NCBI RefSeq assembly: GCF_013367775.1
Contig: NZ_CP055157.1
Span: 1,963,001-2,027,000 of the forward strand
DNA from: Microbulbifer sp. YPW1
GTDB lineage: Bacteria > Pseudomonadota > Gammaproteobacteria > Pseudomonadales > Cellvibrionaceae
DNA length: 64,000 nt
Direction of reading: 5' to 3'
Part shown: positions 8,175-15,587 of the stretch, one piece after another
Layout: every line of letters starts with the position of its first letter
Numbering within the stretch: the first letter of the stretch is position 1
Notes under the pieces: generated by a model
The model's input: only the letters and a program-made list of their open reading frames with translations
What the model was told of the DNA's origin: nothing
The model's database searches: none
Made by a program: the position numbers and the translations under genes

Positions 8175-11100
8175 ATGAAAACCCCTTCCCTACTCGTATT
8201 GGTCGTCCTGTCCGGATGGCTTGCCGCTTGTGACAGCGGCAGCTCCGGAGGTGGCTCGGACCCCGGCGGTTCCTCGAGCAGCAGTTCATCAAGTAGTTCC
8301 AGCAGTTCGTCGAGCAGTTCCGGCGGTTCATCAAGTAGCTCCAGCAGTTCGTCGAGTAGTTCCGGCGGCTCTTCAAGTAGTTCCAGTAGTTCGTCGAGCA
8401 GTTCTGGTGGCTCATCAAGCAGTTCATCGAGTGGCTCCGGCGGCACCGCCGCCTTCACCTGTCCGGAAGATGGCAGCCTGTATTTCTGCGACGACTTTGA
8501 AGACGGCGAATTCGCAAGCACCTGGGATGCCCTGATCGACGGTTACGGTCTGGACAACCCCGGCAAATTCGACATTCTCGACGAGGGCGATGCCGGCAAG
8601 TCCCTGCGCTTCACCGCCGGCACCCGCGGTGAAAACCTGAACGAGGGTGAGCTGATCCTGGTCAAGGAAGCAGCTTTCTCCGGCGTACCAGCGGACTACT
8701 CCGTGGAGTACCGCATACGCCCGCGTGCCAACGGCAACACCGGTAACAAATACCTGTTTGCCATGGGCCGCTACCAGGGACCGCTGCAGTGGTATTTCGG
8801 CGGCCTGAATATGCAGAACAGCACCGACTCCACCCAGGTGGAAGCGGGCCTGGCCACCAGTGGTGGCGTGAGTCGCCTGGCACAGACGAGAAAGCCGCTG
8901 GAACTGGGCACACAGGACGGCACTGACGGCACCTGGTACACGGTGCGCTTCGACATGGTTGGCTCCGCGTCCACGGTCTACCTGGATGGCGAGGAGTTGG
9001 GCTCGTTTACCGACCCCGACAGCCTCTACCAGACTGCCGGACGTATCGGCTTTTTCACCTACAACCGCTCCTTTGAAGTGGACTATGTGAAGGTCGGCGA
9101 CCCCAGCATCAAACCTGTGCAACTCACCCTCGATTACGCGGAATCTACCTGGGTTACCACTGCCGGCGATCCGGCGCTGGAGATAAATGTCACCGCGATT
9201 CAGAGCGACGGTGTCACTGCCGATACTTTTACCGTCGAGTCCAGCGATGAGACTGCGGTCTCCGTGGAGGTCGCCGGCAATACTGCGAAACTGACCCCGC
9301 TTGCCGAGGGCGAGGTCGACATCACCTTTACCAGCGGTTCCGATTCCAGCCTGCAGAAAACGATTGCAGTGAGTGTGGCCAAGGCCTTCGAGATGCCCAC
9401 GGCTACCTACGGTGACCTTGGTACCCGTGTCAGCCCGATTCCGGGCAATACCAACGAGTACGAAGACACCCGCCTGAGTATTACCTTCGACAGCGCTCCC
9501 ACCCTCGCCGAAATTGGCTCGGTGCGTATTTTCCGCGCCGATGACGATACCGAGGTGGATGCCATCCGCGCCGGTGGCGAGGTGGACATGCTCGGTTACG
9601 AAGGGCAGAGCAGCACCCGCACCCTGAACGTTAATCCGTTCGAGATAGACGGCAACACACTGATCATCTCGCCGCACACCAACGCGCTGGAGCATGGTGT
9701 TGAATACTATGTCGCCATCAGCGGCAACCTGGTGCAGGGAGTGCAGCTGAACGGTGCCGACTTCGTGGGCCTAGGCAAAGACGCCGGCTGGACCTTCACC
9801 ACGCGCGCCATGGCTCCCAGTGGCACCGACGTAACAGTGGACGACGACGGCGCCGCGGATTTCCGCACAGTGCAGGGCGCGCTGAACCATGTGATGGAGA
9901 ATGTGGCCGCGAGCGACCCGGTTACCATCACCATCAATGCGGGTGACTACCGCGAGGTGTTGTTCCTGCGCGGCAAGCACAACGTTACCCTGCAGGGCGC
10001 AGGCACCGGCGAAACGGTGATCCGCTACAGCAACAACAACGGGCTCAACCCCGGCACCAGCACGCGCGCGCTCTTCCTGGTAGAGAGTGCTGACATGCTC
10101 ACCCTCAAGGACCTTTCCCTGATCAACACCACCCTGATTGGTGACGGCGGGCAGGCGGAAACCCTGTACTTCAATAACGACGGAGGCCGCCTCATTGCCA
10201 CCAACGCCGCGTTCATCAGCGAGCAGGACACCCTGTTGCTGAAGGGCTGGAGCTGGTTTTACGACAGTCTGGTGGCGGGCAACGTGGACTTTATCTGGGG
10301 TACCGCGCAGGCGGCAGTGTTTGAAAACAGCGAAATCCGCACGCTTACCCGCACCGACGGTGGCCAGGGCGGTTACCTGCTTCAGGCGCGTACTCCCGAA
10401 AACGTACCGGGCTTCGTGTTCCTGAACTCTATCCTGACCCGCGATGATGGCGTGACCAATGCCACCCACACCCTGGCGCGCAGTGGCGGCAGTAGCAGCT
10501 ACTTCGACAACATCGCCTTTATCAATACGAAGATGGATGCCCACATCAAACCGGATGGCTGGCACCTGAGCCCCATGCCCAATCCAGCCACGGCCAGTGC
10601 CGATGCGGGCTGGCGCGAGTACGGCAGCATGGACCTCACCGGCAGCGTCCTGGACATTTCCGCCCGCTGTGGCGAAGGCAAAGCCTGCCATGCGCTGAGC
10701 GAGGCCGAAGTGGCTGAGCGCTTCTGCTCCCGGGCACAGATCTTCAGCGGTTGGAACAATGGCGAAGGCTGGGACCCCATGCCGGAGCAGCCCAATGATG
10801 AACTCTGCCCTGCGGTTGAGCCCGAACCGGAACCCGAGCCCGAACCGGAGCCCGGTGTGTGGAGCGGAAGTGCCATGGTGCTCGGCGGCAGCAGTACTGG
10901 AATCAGTGGAGAGATCACCGCTCAGACGGAGACCAGTGTCACCTTCACTGCTGAAGGCGGCAAGTTTGAAAGTGCGGCCATGAGTTTTTACCTGGTCTCC
11001 CAGGAGGTGGCCGGTGACTTTACGCTGACGGCCAAGGTCAAGGCCGTGGGCGCCCTGCGCGAAAGCTCGTCCTACCAGTTCCCGGTGGGCCTGATACTGT

Positions 11101-11468
11101 GTGAATGTGACACTGCCAGTAGCGGAACCAGCCCGTTGGCCCATGCGACCATCAATGACATCACCGGTGATGACGTACAGAACCTGGTGCCCACCTACGG
11201 CCACGTAGCGGAAGATGGTGCGAACTGGAACAAGACTTCCATGGACTCGGCAGAGTTGACCCCGGGAGACAACCTGTACCTGAGGTTAGAGCGCCAGGGC
11301 CAAAAGTACATCACCTACCTCTCCAGCGATGGTGGTGCCACCTACCCCATCGTGAAGGCAAGCACGCTCTCGGGCCTGCCCGACACCGTAAAAGTGGGCC
11401 TGTTCGCAGCGCCCAACGGTTCCGGCGTACAGACCTTCACCTTCGAAGATATCCAGCTGGTGCAATAA
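8175..11468 (+). CDS. Pectin methylesterase (CE8), multidomain lipoprotein
   Basis: Predicted to remove methyl esters from homogalacturonan, giving pectate for the PL1 and PL10 lyases. It has 1097 residues. A lipoprotein signal has lipobox LAAC with Cys 19. A poly-Ser linker spans about 30-91 with a 14-residue period. Then follow a laminin-G/concanavalin-like domain 92-315, a Big_2-like Ig domain 316-408, a second Ig-like domain 409-545, the CE8 beta-helix 546-876, a Glu-Pro repeat linker, and an unrecognised beta-rich domain 893-1097. CE8 marks are DFRTVQ near the start, SEQDTLL with the first catalytic Asp, GNVDFIWG with the second Asp, and LLQART with the substrate-binding Arg. The residue after the lipid Cys is Asp, an inner-membrane retention signal in enteric bacteria, unlike the Gly in neighbouring pectinases. 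GGAG precedes the ATG. Confidence 0.9.
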   Translation: MKTPSLLVLVVLSGWLAACDSGSSGGGSDPGGSSSSSSSSSSSSSSSSSGGSSSSSSSSSSSSGGSSSSSSSSSSSSGGSSSSSSSGSGGTAAFTCPEDGSLYFCDDFEDGEFASTWDALIDGYGLDNPGKFDILDEGDAGKSLRFTAGTRGENLNEGELILVKEAAFSGVPADYSVEYRIRPRANGNTGNKYLFAMGRYQGPLQWYFGGLNMQNSTDSTQVEAGLATSGGVSRLAQTRKPLELGTQDGTDGTWYTVRFDMVGSASTVYLDGEELGSFTDPDSLYQTAGRIGFFTYNRSFEVDYVKVGDPSIKPVQLTLDYAESTWVTTAGDPALEINVTAIQSDGVTADTFTVESSDETAVSVEVAGNTAKLTPLAEGEVDITFTSGSDSSLQKTIAVSVAKAFEMPTATYGDLGTRVSPIPGNTNEYEDTRLSITFDSAPTLAEIGSVRIFRADDDTEVDAIRAGGEVDMLGYEGQSSTRTLNVNPFEIDGNTLIISPHTNALEHGVEYYVAISGNLVQGVQLNGADFVGLGKDAGWTFTTRAMAPSGTDVTVDDDGAADFRTVQGALNHVMENVAASDPVTITINAGDYREVLFLRGKHNVTLQGAGTGETVIRYSNNNGLNPGTSTRALFLVESADMLTLKDLSLINTTLIGDGGQAETLYFNNDGGRLIATNAAFISEQDTLLLKGWSWFYDSLVAGNVDFIWGTAQAAVFENSEIRTLTRTDGGQGGYLLQARTPENVPGFVFLNSILTRDDGVTNATHTLARSGGSSSYFDNIAFINTKMDAHIKPDGWHLSPMPNPATASADAGWREYGSMDLTGSVLDISARCGEGKACHALSEAEVAERFCSRAQIFSGWNNGEGWDPMPEQPNDELCPAVEPEPEPEPEPEPGVWSGSAMVLGGSSTGISGEITAQTETSVTFTAEGGKFESAAMSFYLVSQEVAGDFTLTAKVKAVGALRESSSYQFPVGLILCECDTASSGTSPLAHATINDITGDDVQNLVPTYGHVAEDGANWNKTSMDSAELTPGDNLYLRLERQGQKYITYLSSDGGATYPIVKASTLSGLPDTVKVGLFAAPNGSGVQTFTFEDIQLVQ
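8276..8437 (+). repeat. In-frame tandem repeat encoding the poly-Ser/Gly-Gly linker
   Basis: About three and a half copies of a 42-bp unit encode twelve Ser followed by Gly-Gly, with mostly synonymous differences between copies. Gain or loss of units would keep the frame and change only the linker length. Confidence 0.75.
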
Positions 11469-11477
11469 GCAACAGCC

Positions 11478-11502
11478 GCGGGCCGGGAATTACCCGGCCC
11501 GC
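11478..11502. other. Perfect 10-bp stem-loop between the CE8 and CE12 genes
   Basis: GCGGGCCGGG-AATTA-CCCGGCCCGC starts nine bases after the CE8 stop and ends 44 bases before the CE12 start. No T-run follows, so it is not a standard intrinsic terminator. It may stabilise the upstream message or mark an RNA processing point inside a CE8-CE12-PL1 operon. Confidence 0.55.
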
Positions 11503-11546
11503 TACCACCTTCTATAAAAATGAATCTTTCGAATAGAGACACTTCC

Positions 11547-13373
11547 ATGAACATGAGAAAAATCGTATTCGCGGTAGTCATGTGTACCGGTCTGGCTGCC
11601 TGTGGCGGCTCCGGTAGTCCGAGCAGCGGTGATGGTTCGGGCAGCTCTTCGAGCAGTTCTTCAAGCAGTTCTTCAAGCAGTTCTTCAAGCAGTTCCGGCG
11701 GTGGCAGCAGTTCTTCCAGTAGTTCGTCCAGCAGTTCCGGCGGCTCAAGCAGTTCCGGTGGTGCCAGCGGAGAAGCCCCTACCATTCATATGCTCGGCGA
11801 CTCGACCATGACCGATTACGGCGAAGAGCGTTTGCCGCAGATGGGTTGGGGGCAGGCAATGCCGGCCTTCTTCAGCGAGGAAACGGTCATCAACAACTGG
11901 GCCAGAGGCGGGCGCAGTTCCCTCAGCTTCTACTACGAGGCTTCCCGTTGGCCGACCGCGCTGACAAGTATTGAAGAGGGTGATTACGTCATCATCCAGT
12001 TCGGGCACAACGATCAGAAAACCGGTGGCGACTACGATGAGTTTGGCACCTACGCGTTCTGTAGCGACGGCACCGAAGATGGAGAGAACTGCGCGGACAC
12101 GGAACATTCGTATTACCAGTTCCTGAAAAAGTATGTTCTCGAAACACGGGAAAAAGGTGCGACGCCGATACTGATGACGCCGATCGTGCGCAAATATTTC
12201 AGCGGTGGTTCCATTACTGAAAAAGGGCAGCACAATCTGCAAGACGCCAACACGGGCGAAGAACACCCGCGGGGCAACTATCCGGCCGCGATGAAAGCGG
12301 TTGCAGAAACCTACGATGTACCGCTTGTGGACCTCACCGCCGAGACCAAAGCCATCGTGGAAAGCTATGGTGACGAAGCGGCGACAGAGCACCTGTACAT
12401 CCCTGCCGACAGTACCCATCCGCAGGTGCTCTTTGCCAACCTGATCGCCAGGGCGGCAGTCGAGGGTTTGAAGTCGCATGGTTTGATGGTGGAGCACATT
12501 GTCGAAGTGACTTCGCTGGTAGCCAGCCCCGACAGCCTGGATTGGGGAAATCGTTACGTTGGCGTCCCCAATAGCAAAAAGCTCACCATCTCTGCCTTTG
12601 ATCTCACGCCGGAAAACGGCGCCGTTGATGTCTCCGCACCGGACGGCTTCCTGTTGAGCGACTCCGACGACGCCGAAACCTGGAGCAGCTCCACTACTAT
12701 CGACTTCACCAATGGCGCCTTCACCTCCAACCTCTACGTGCAATTCAATGCGGAAATCCACCAGGCCTACGCGGGAGAGGTCAGCTTTGCACTGGAGGGT
12801 ACCGAGTTGGGCACAGTGGACGTATCGGGTACCGGTGTCGCGGCCGGTGAAGGAGTAGCGTCTTATTCCAGCTGGTTTACCGAAGGATCATCCACCGCCC
12901 CCATCAACGATGGCCTGGTCAGTGCCAGCGACGCGCTGGCAAACAACCTGGAGGCGGGGAACGTAAAGACCCTGGCAGTCGACGGACAAGATACCGGCGT
13001 TGCCCGCTATCGGGTGGAAGGGCCCGAGATGGTCGCCCGCAGCAATGACCGCTTCCTGCAATTTGCGGTGACCGCCGAATCCCAGACCTTCTTCGTGGAC
13101 ACCATCTCCGCCTACCTCACCTCCAGCGGCGGCTCAACGGTGCAGGCCGATATTGAGTATTCGCTATCCAGCGATTTCAGCAACCCGGTCAAACTCGACG
13201 AAGCCATCTCCTTTACCAAGGATACGATGACCCTGCAAGAGTACGGCGTGACCATTCCGGTTTCCGCTGGGGAGACTCTCTATGTCCGTATCTTCCCGTG
13301 GAATTCCGCCGGTAACACCGGTAAGTACCTCGCCATTTACGATTTCAATATCAATGGCACCAGCGGGGAATAA
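11547..13373 (+). CDS. Rhamnogalacturonan acetylesterase (CE12, SGNH hydrolase), lipoprotein
   Basis: Predicted to remove acetyl groups from pectic polysaccharide so that lyases can act. The start at 11547 was chosen over 11520 because it gives a compact lipoprotein signal with lipobox LAAC and Cys 19; the protein is then 608 residues. After a Ser linker (about 29-74) comes an SGNH domain at 75-320: GDSTMTDYG carries the nucleophile Ser, RGGRS the Gly block, FGHND the Asn block, and DSTHP the catalytic Asp/His pair. This set is characteristic of CE12. An Ig-like domain (about 325-430) and an unrecognised beta-rich domain (433-608) follow. The gene lies between pectin methylesterase and pectate lyase on the same strand and is probably co-transcribed with both. 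Confidence 0.9.
   Translation: MNMRKIVFAVVMCTGLAACGGSGSPSSGDGSGSSSSSSSSSSSSSSSSSSGGGSSSSSSSSSSSGGSSSSGGASGEAPTIHMLGDSTMTDYGEERLPQMGWGQAMPAFFSEETVINNWARGGRSSLSFYYEASRWPTALTSIEEGDYVIIQFGHNDQKTGGDYDEFGTYAFCSDGTEDGENCADTEHSYYQFLKKYVLETREKGATPILMTPIVRKYFSGGSITEKGQHNLQDANTGEEHPRGNYPAAMKAVAETYDVPLVDLTAETKAIVESYGDEAATEHLYIPADSTHPQVLFANLIARAAVEGLKSHGLMVEHIVEVTSLVASPDSLDWGNRYVGVPNSKKLTISAFDLTPENGAVDVSAPDGFLLSDSDDAETWSSSTTIDFTNGAFTSNLYVQFNAEIHQAYAGEVSFALEGTELGTVDVSGTGVAAGEGVASYSSWFTEGSSTAPINDGLVSASDALANNLEAGNVKTLAVDGQDTGVARYRVEGPEMVARSNDRFLQFAVTAESQTFFVDTISAYLTSSGGSTVQADIEYSLSSDFSNPVKLDEAISFTKDTMTLQEYGVTIPVSAGETLYVRIFPWNSAGNTGKYLAIYDFNINGTSGE
11640..11700 (+). repeat. 12-bp direct repeats in the serine linker of the CE12 gene
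   Basis: The unit AGCAGTTCTTCA is repeated about four times almost without change, coding only for serine. Near-identity at DNA level, rather than just serine codon use, suggests recent slippage. Confidence 0.7.
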
Positions 13374-13388
13374 ACCTGAAATAAATGA

Positions 13389-13410
13389 GGCCCCGCGGTG
13401 CGGGGCCTTT
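13389..13410 (+). other. GC-rich hairpin just upstream of the PL1 lipoprotein gene
   Basis: GGCCCCGC-GGT-GCGGGGCC is a perfect 8-bp stem followed by only three T. It lies between the CE12 stop and the PL1 start, ending 15 bases before the ATG. A weak terminator or attenuator inside the operon is possible. Confidence 0.45.
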
Positions 13411-13424
13411 CGGGGAGAAAAAAC

Positions 13425-15218
13425 ATGCGCAATTCATACACTCTTCATACGCTATCCCGTGGACTGTTGACCCTGATACTGTGCGCCGGCGTGACGGCCT
13501 GCGGCGGTGGCGGCGATAACGGAGGGGCTTCCAGCAGCTCCTCCAGTTCTTCCAGCAGTTCTTCGAGTAGTTCTTCGAGCTCCTCTTCCGGTGGCAGCTC
13601 GTCAAGTAGTTCTTCGAGCTCTTCCGGTTCCTCCAGCAGTTCCGGTTCCTCCTCGGGGGGGAATGAAAGTATCGACGGCGGCTTCGCTGGTTACAGTTAT
13701 AACCTCACCGGCGGCGAAGGCGGGCTTGTTTACACCGTCAATAATGGTGCGGACCTGCAATCCAAACTGGATGAAGCCAAAGACGCAAGCCAGCCGATTA
13801 CGATTTATATCGATGGCACCATCACCGACTTCAACACCGGTACCGGCACCAGTATCCAGATCAAGGATATGGATAATGTTTCATTGATCGGGGTGGGGGA
13901 AAACGGCGAGTTTGACGGTATCGGTCTCTCTATTCGCCGCGCCAACAATATCATTGTGCAGAACCTGCTGTTCCACGAAGCCTGGCCCGGCGAGGAAAAG
14001 GATGCGATCAGTATCGAGGGGGACGACAATGGCTCCACTACCAGCCATATCTGGATCGATCACTGTGAGCTGTACAGCTCGCTGAATGTGGACAAAAACT
14101 ACTACGACGGTCTGATCGACTCCAAGAGCGGTGCCCGCTATATCACCCTGTCGTATAACTATCTGCACGACTCGTGGAAAACTTCTCTGCACGGTCACAC
14201 GGAAAATGACACCAATCCGGACACGGATCGTCTGATCACCTTCCACCACAACCGCTTTGAAAACTTGGAATCCCGCGTGCCGCTATACCGTCACGGCAAG
14301 GGCCATGTGTACAACAACTACTACAACAACATTCGCTCCACCGCGATCAACTCCCGCGCCGGTGCCGAGTTGCTGATTGAAAACAACATTTTCGAAAACA
14401 CCCAGAACCCGATTGTGTCGTTTTACTCTGACGTGATTGGTTACTGGAATCTCAGCGGGAATGTTTTTGGCAGTGGTGTGACCTGGACCAGCGGTGGCGG
14501 AACCGATATCACTGCCGAGGATGGTGAGTCCACATCCACCTACACCGTACCTTATTCCTATACTCTCGATCCGACTGACGGGTTGAAGGATTACGTCATC
14601 GCCAATGCCGGCAGGGGCAAACTGGATCAATCGGATCTCGAAATTCCCGAGCCGGTCACCCCGCAAGATGAAGTGCCGGTAGAGGAAGAGCCGATTGTCG
14701 AAGACGTGGTGCTGCCCTACGCGGAGAACTTCGCCACCGATACTGCAGGCTTTTTCAGTAACAGCTATCGCGATCTTACCGGTGCTCCGGGGGATGGTAC
14801 GCCCATGTACTACCGCGTCACCGGCACCGCGGAAATTCAGGGCGGCGCGCTCAGCCTGACCGGCAGCCGGGTCTCCATCGGCAATTCCACGCCGGAAGCA
14901 AGCACCACCAGTGGCGACAGCAATACCGGTGTATTCGACCTCAGTGTGCCCTGGCAGATCACTTTTACCGTGGTCAGTGTAGGCGGCGACACCAGTCGAA
15001 ATTTCCAGATTTACGTGGACAACAATACGCCGTCCAGCGGTAACTCAATCTGGGGCAGCGCTTCCAAGTTCCACCAGGTGCTTCTGACAGATCTCGAGGC
15101 CGGTAAAACTTATACCGTGGCTGGCCTGACCGCCAGCGCCAATTCATTCGTCACCCTCCGAACGGAAAGCGGTGCCAATGTTGTCTTGGACGACCTGCTG
15201 ATCGAAGCCACTCCCTGA
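13425..15218 (+). CDS. Pectate lyase (PL1), lipoprotein with C-terminal YVDNNT module
   Basis: Surface-anchored pectate lyase cutting alpha-1,4-galacturonan by beta-elimination. ATG 13425 follows GGGGAG and gives a lipoprotein signal with VTAC and Cys 26, so it was chosen over the upstream in-frame GTG 13398; 597 residues. A Ser linker spans about 36-84. The PL1 beta-helix (about 85-400) shows IWIDHCEL with calcium-binding acids, TFHHNRFENLESRVPLYRHG with the catalytic arginine, and the VYNNYY asparagine ladder. A short acidic linker leads to a C-terminal module (about 428-597) with core QIYVDNNT and an end DDLLIE. The module matches two modules in the next protein. No named carbohydrate-binding family could be assigned by eye; a pectin-binding role is inference. 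Confidence 0.9.
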   Translation: MRNSYTLHTLSRGLLTLILCAGVTACGGGGDNGGASSSSSSSSSSSSSSSSSSSSGGSSSSSSSSSSGSSSSSGSSSGGNESIDGGFAGYSYNLTGGEGGLVYTVNNGADLQSKLDEAKDASQPITIYIDGTITDFNTGTGTSIQIKDMDNVSLIGVGENGEFDGIGLSIRRANNIIVQNLLFHEAWPGEEKDAISIEGDDNGSTTSHIWIDHCELYSSLNVDKNYYDGLIDSKSGARYITLSYNYLHDSWKTSLHGHTENDTNPDTDRLITFHHNRFENLESRVPLYRHGKGHVYNNYYNNIRSTAINSRAGAELLIENNIFENTQNPIVSFYSDVIGYWNLSGNVFGSGVTWTSGGGTDITAEDGESTSTYTVPYSYTLDPTDGLKDYVIANAGRGKLDQSDLEIPEPVTPQDEVPVEEEPIVEDVVLPYAENFATDTAGFFSNSYRDLTGAPGDGTPMYYRVTGTAEIQGGALSLTGSRVSIGNSTPEASTTSGDSNTGVFDLSVPWQITFTVVSVGGDTSRNFQIYVDNNTPSSGNSIWGSASKFHQVLLTDLEAGKTYTVAGLTASANSFVTLRTESGANVVLDDLLIEATP

Positions 15219-15226
15219 GGTACCCC

Positions 15227-15263
15227 ATGTGGTCAGGCGCACCAAATTGTGGCCTGACCGCAT
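15227..15263 (+). terminator. Possible terminator after the PL1 lipoprotein gene
   Basis: ATGTGGTCAGGC pairs with GCCTGACCGCAT (12 bp with one G-T pair) around a 13-base loop, then TTTGATC. The stem is strong but the T-run is short, so termination may be inefficient. Confidence 0.45.
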
Positions 15264-15587
15264 TTGATCAGAAAATAATCTTTATGGCGGTCCTTATCAG
15301 GCTGATTTTCTCCGCGATTTTTGTAGTCAAACTACATAAAACTGCGCTTTTGCCCACTAATTGTGCGGAAATGAGCGAAATTCCGCCTGTCTGACCCAAG
15401 TCACAAATATCTTCATTACCAATTGGTGCTAACGGTTGTATATGCCAAACCAATCTGGTTAGATTGCCAAACCAATAAGTATTAGAACTGGGCCTGGGTG
15501 GTTACCGCACTAAAAAAGTGCGGCATCCGGGAGATGTAACCAGGCTCATAAAAATAACGACCGACAAATGAGAGACAAGGGGTGAGC
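15264..15587. promoter_or_regulatory. Regulatory region before the pectin glycan-binding lipoprotein gene
   Basis: The region contains a palindrome ACCAATTGGT at 15418-15427 and an inverted repeat AACCA-ATC-TGGTT at 15448-15460, followed by GATTGCCAAACCAAT to 15476. The ACCAATCTGGT core is identical to the site at 263-273 before the TRAP operon. A small hairpin TGTAGT-CAA-ACTACA lies at 15322-15336. No gene is seen. This looks like a regulated promoter for the lipoprotein and TBDR unit. Confidence 0.5.

Noticed and set aside
9771..11204. A 477-codon minus-strand frame opposite the CE8 gene
   Set aside because: The plus-strand frame carries all CE8 motifs; the antisense frame resembles no protein and has no start signals.
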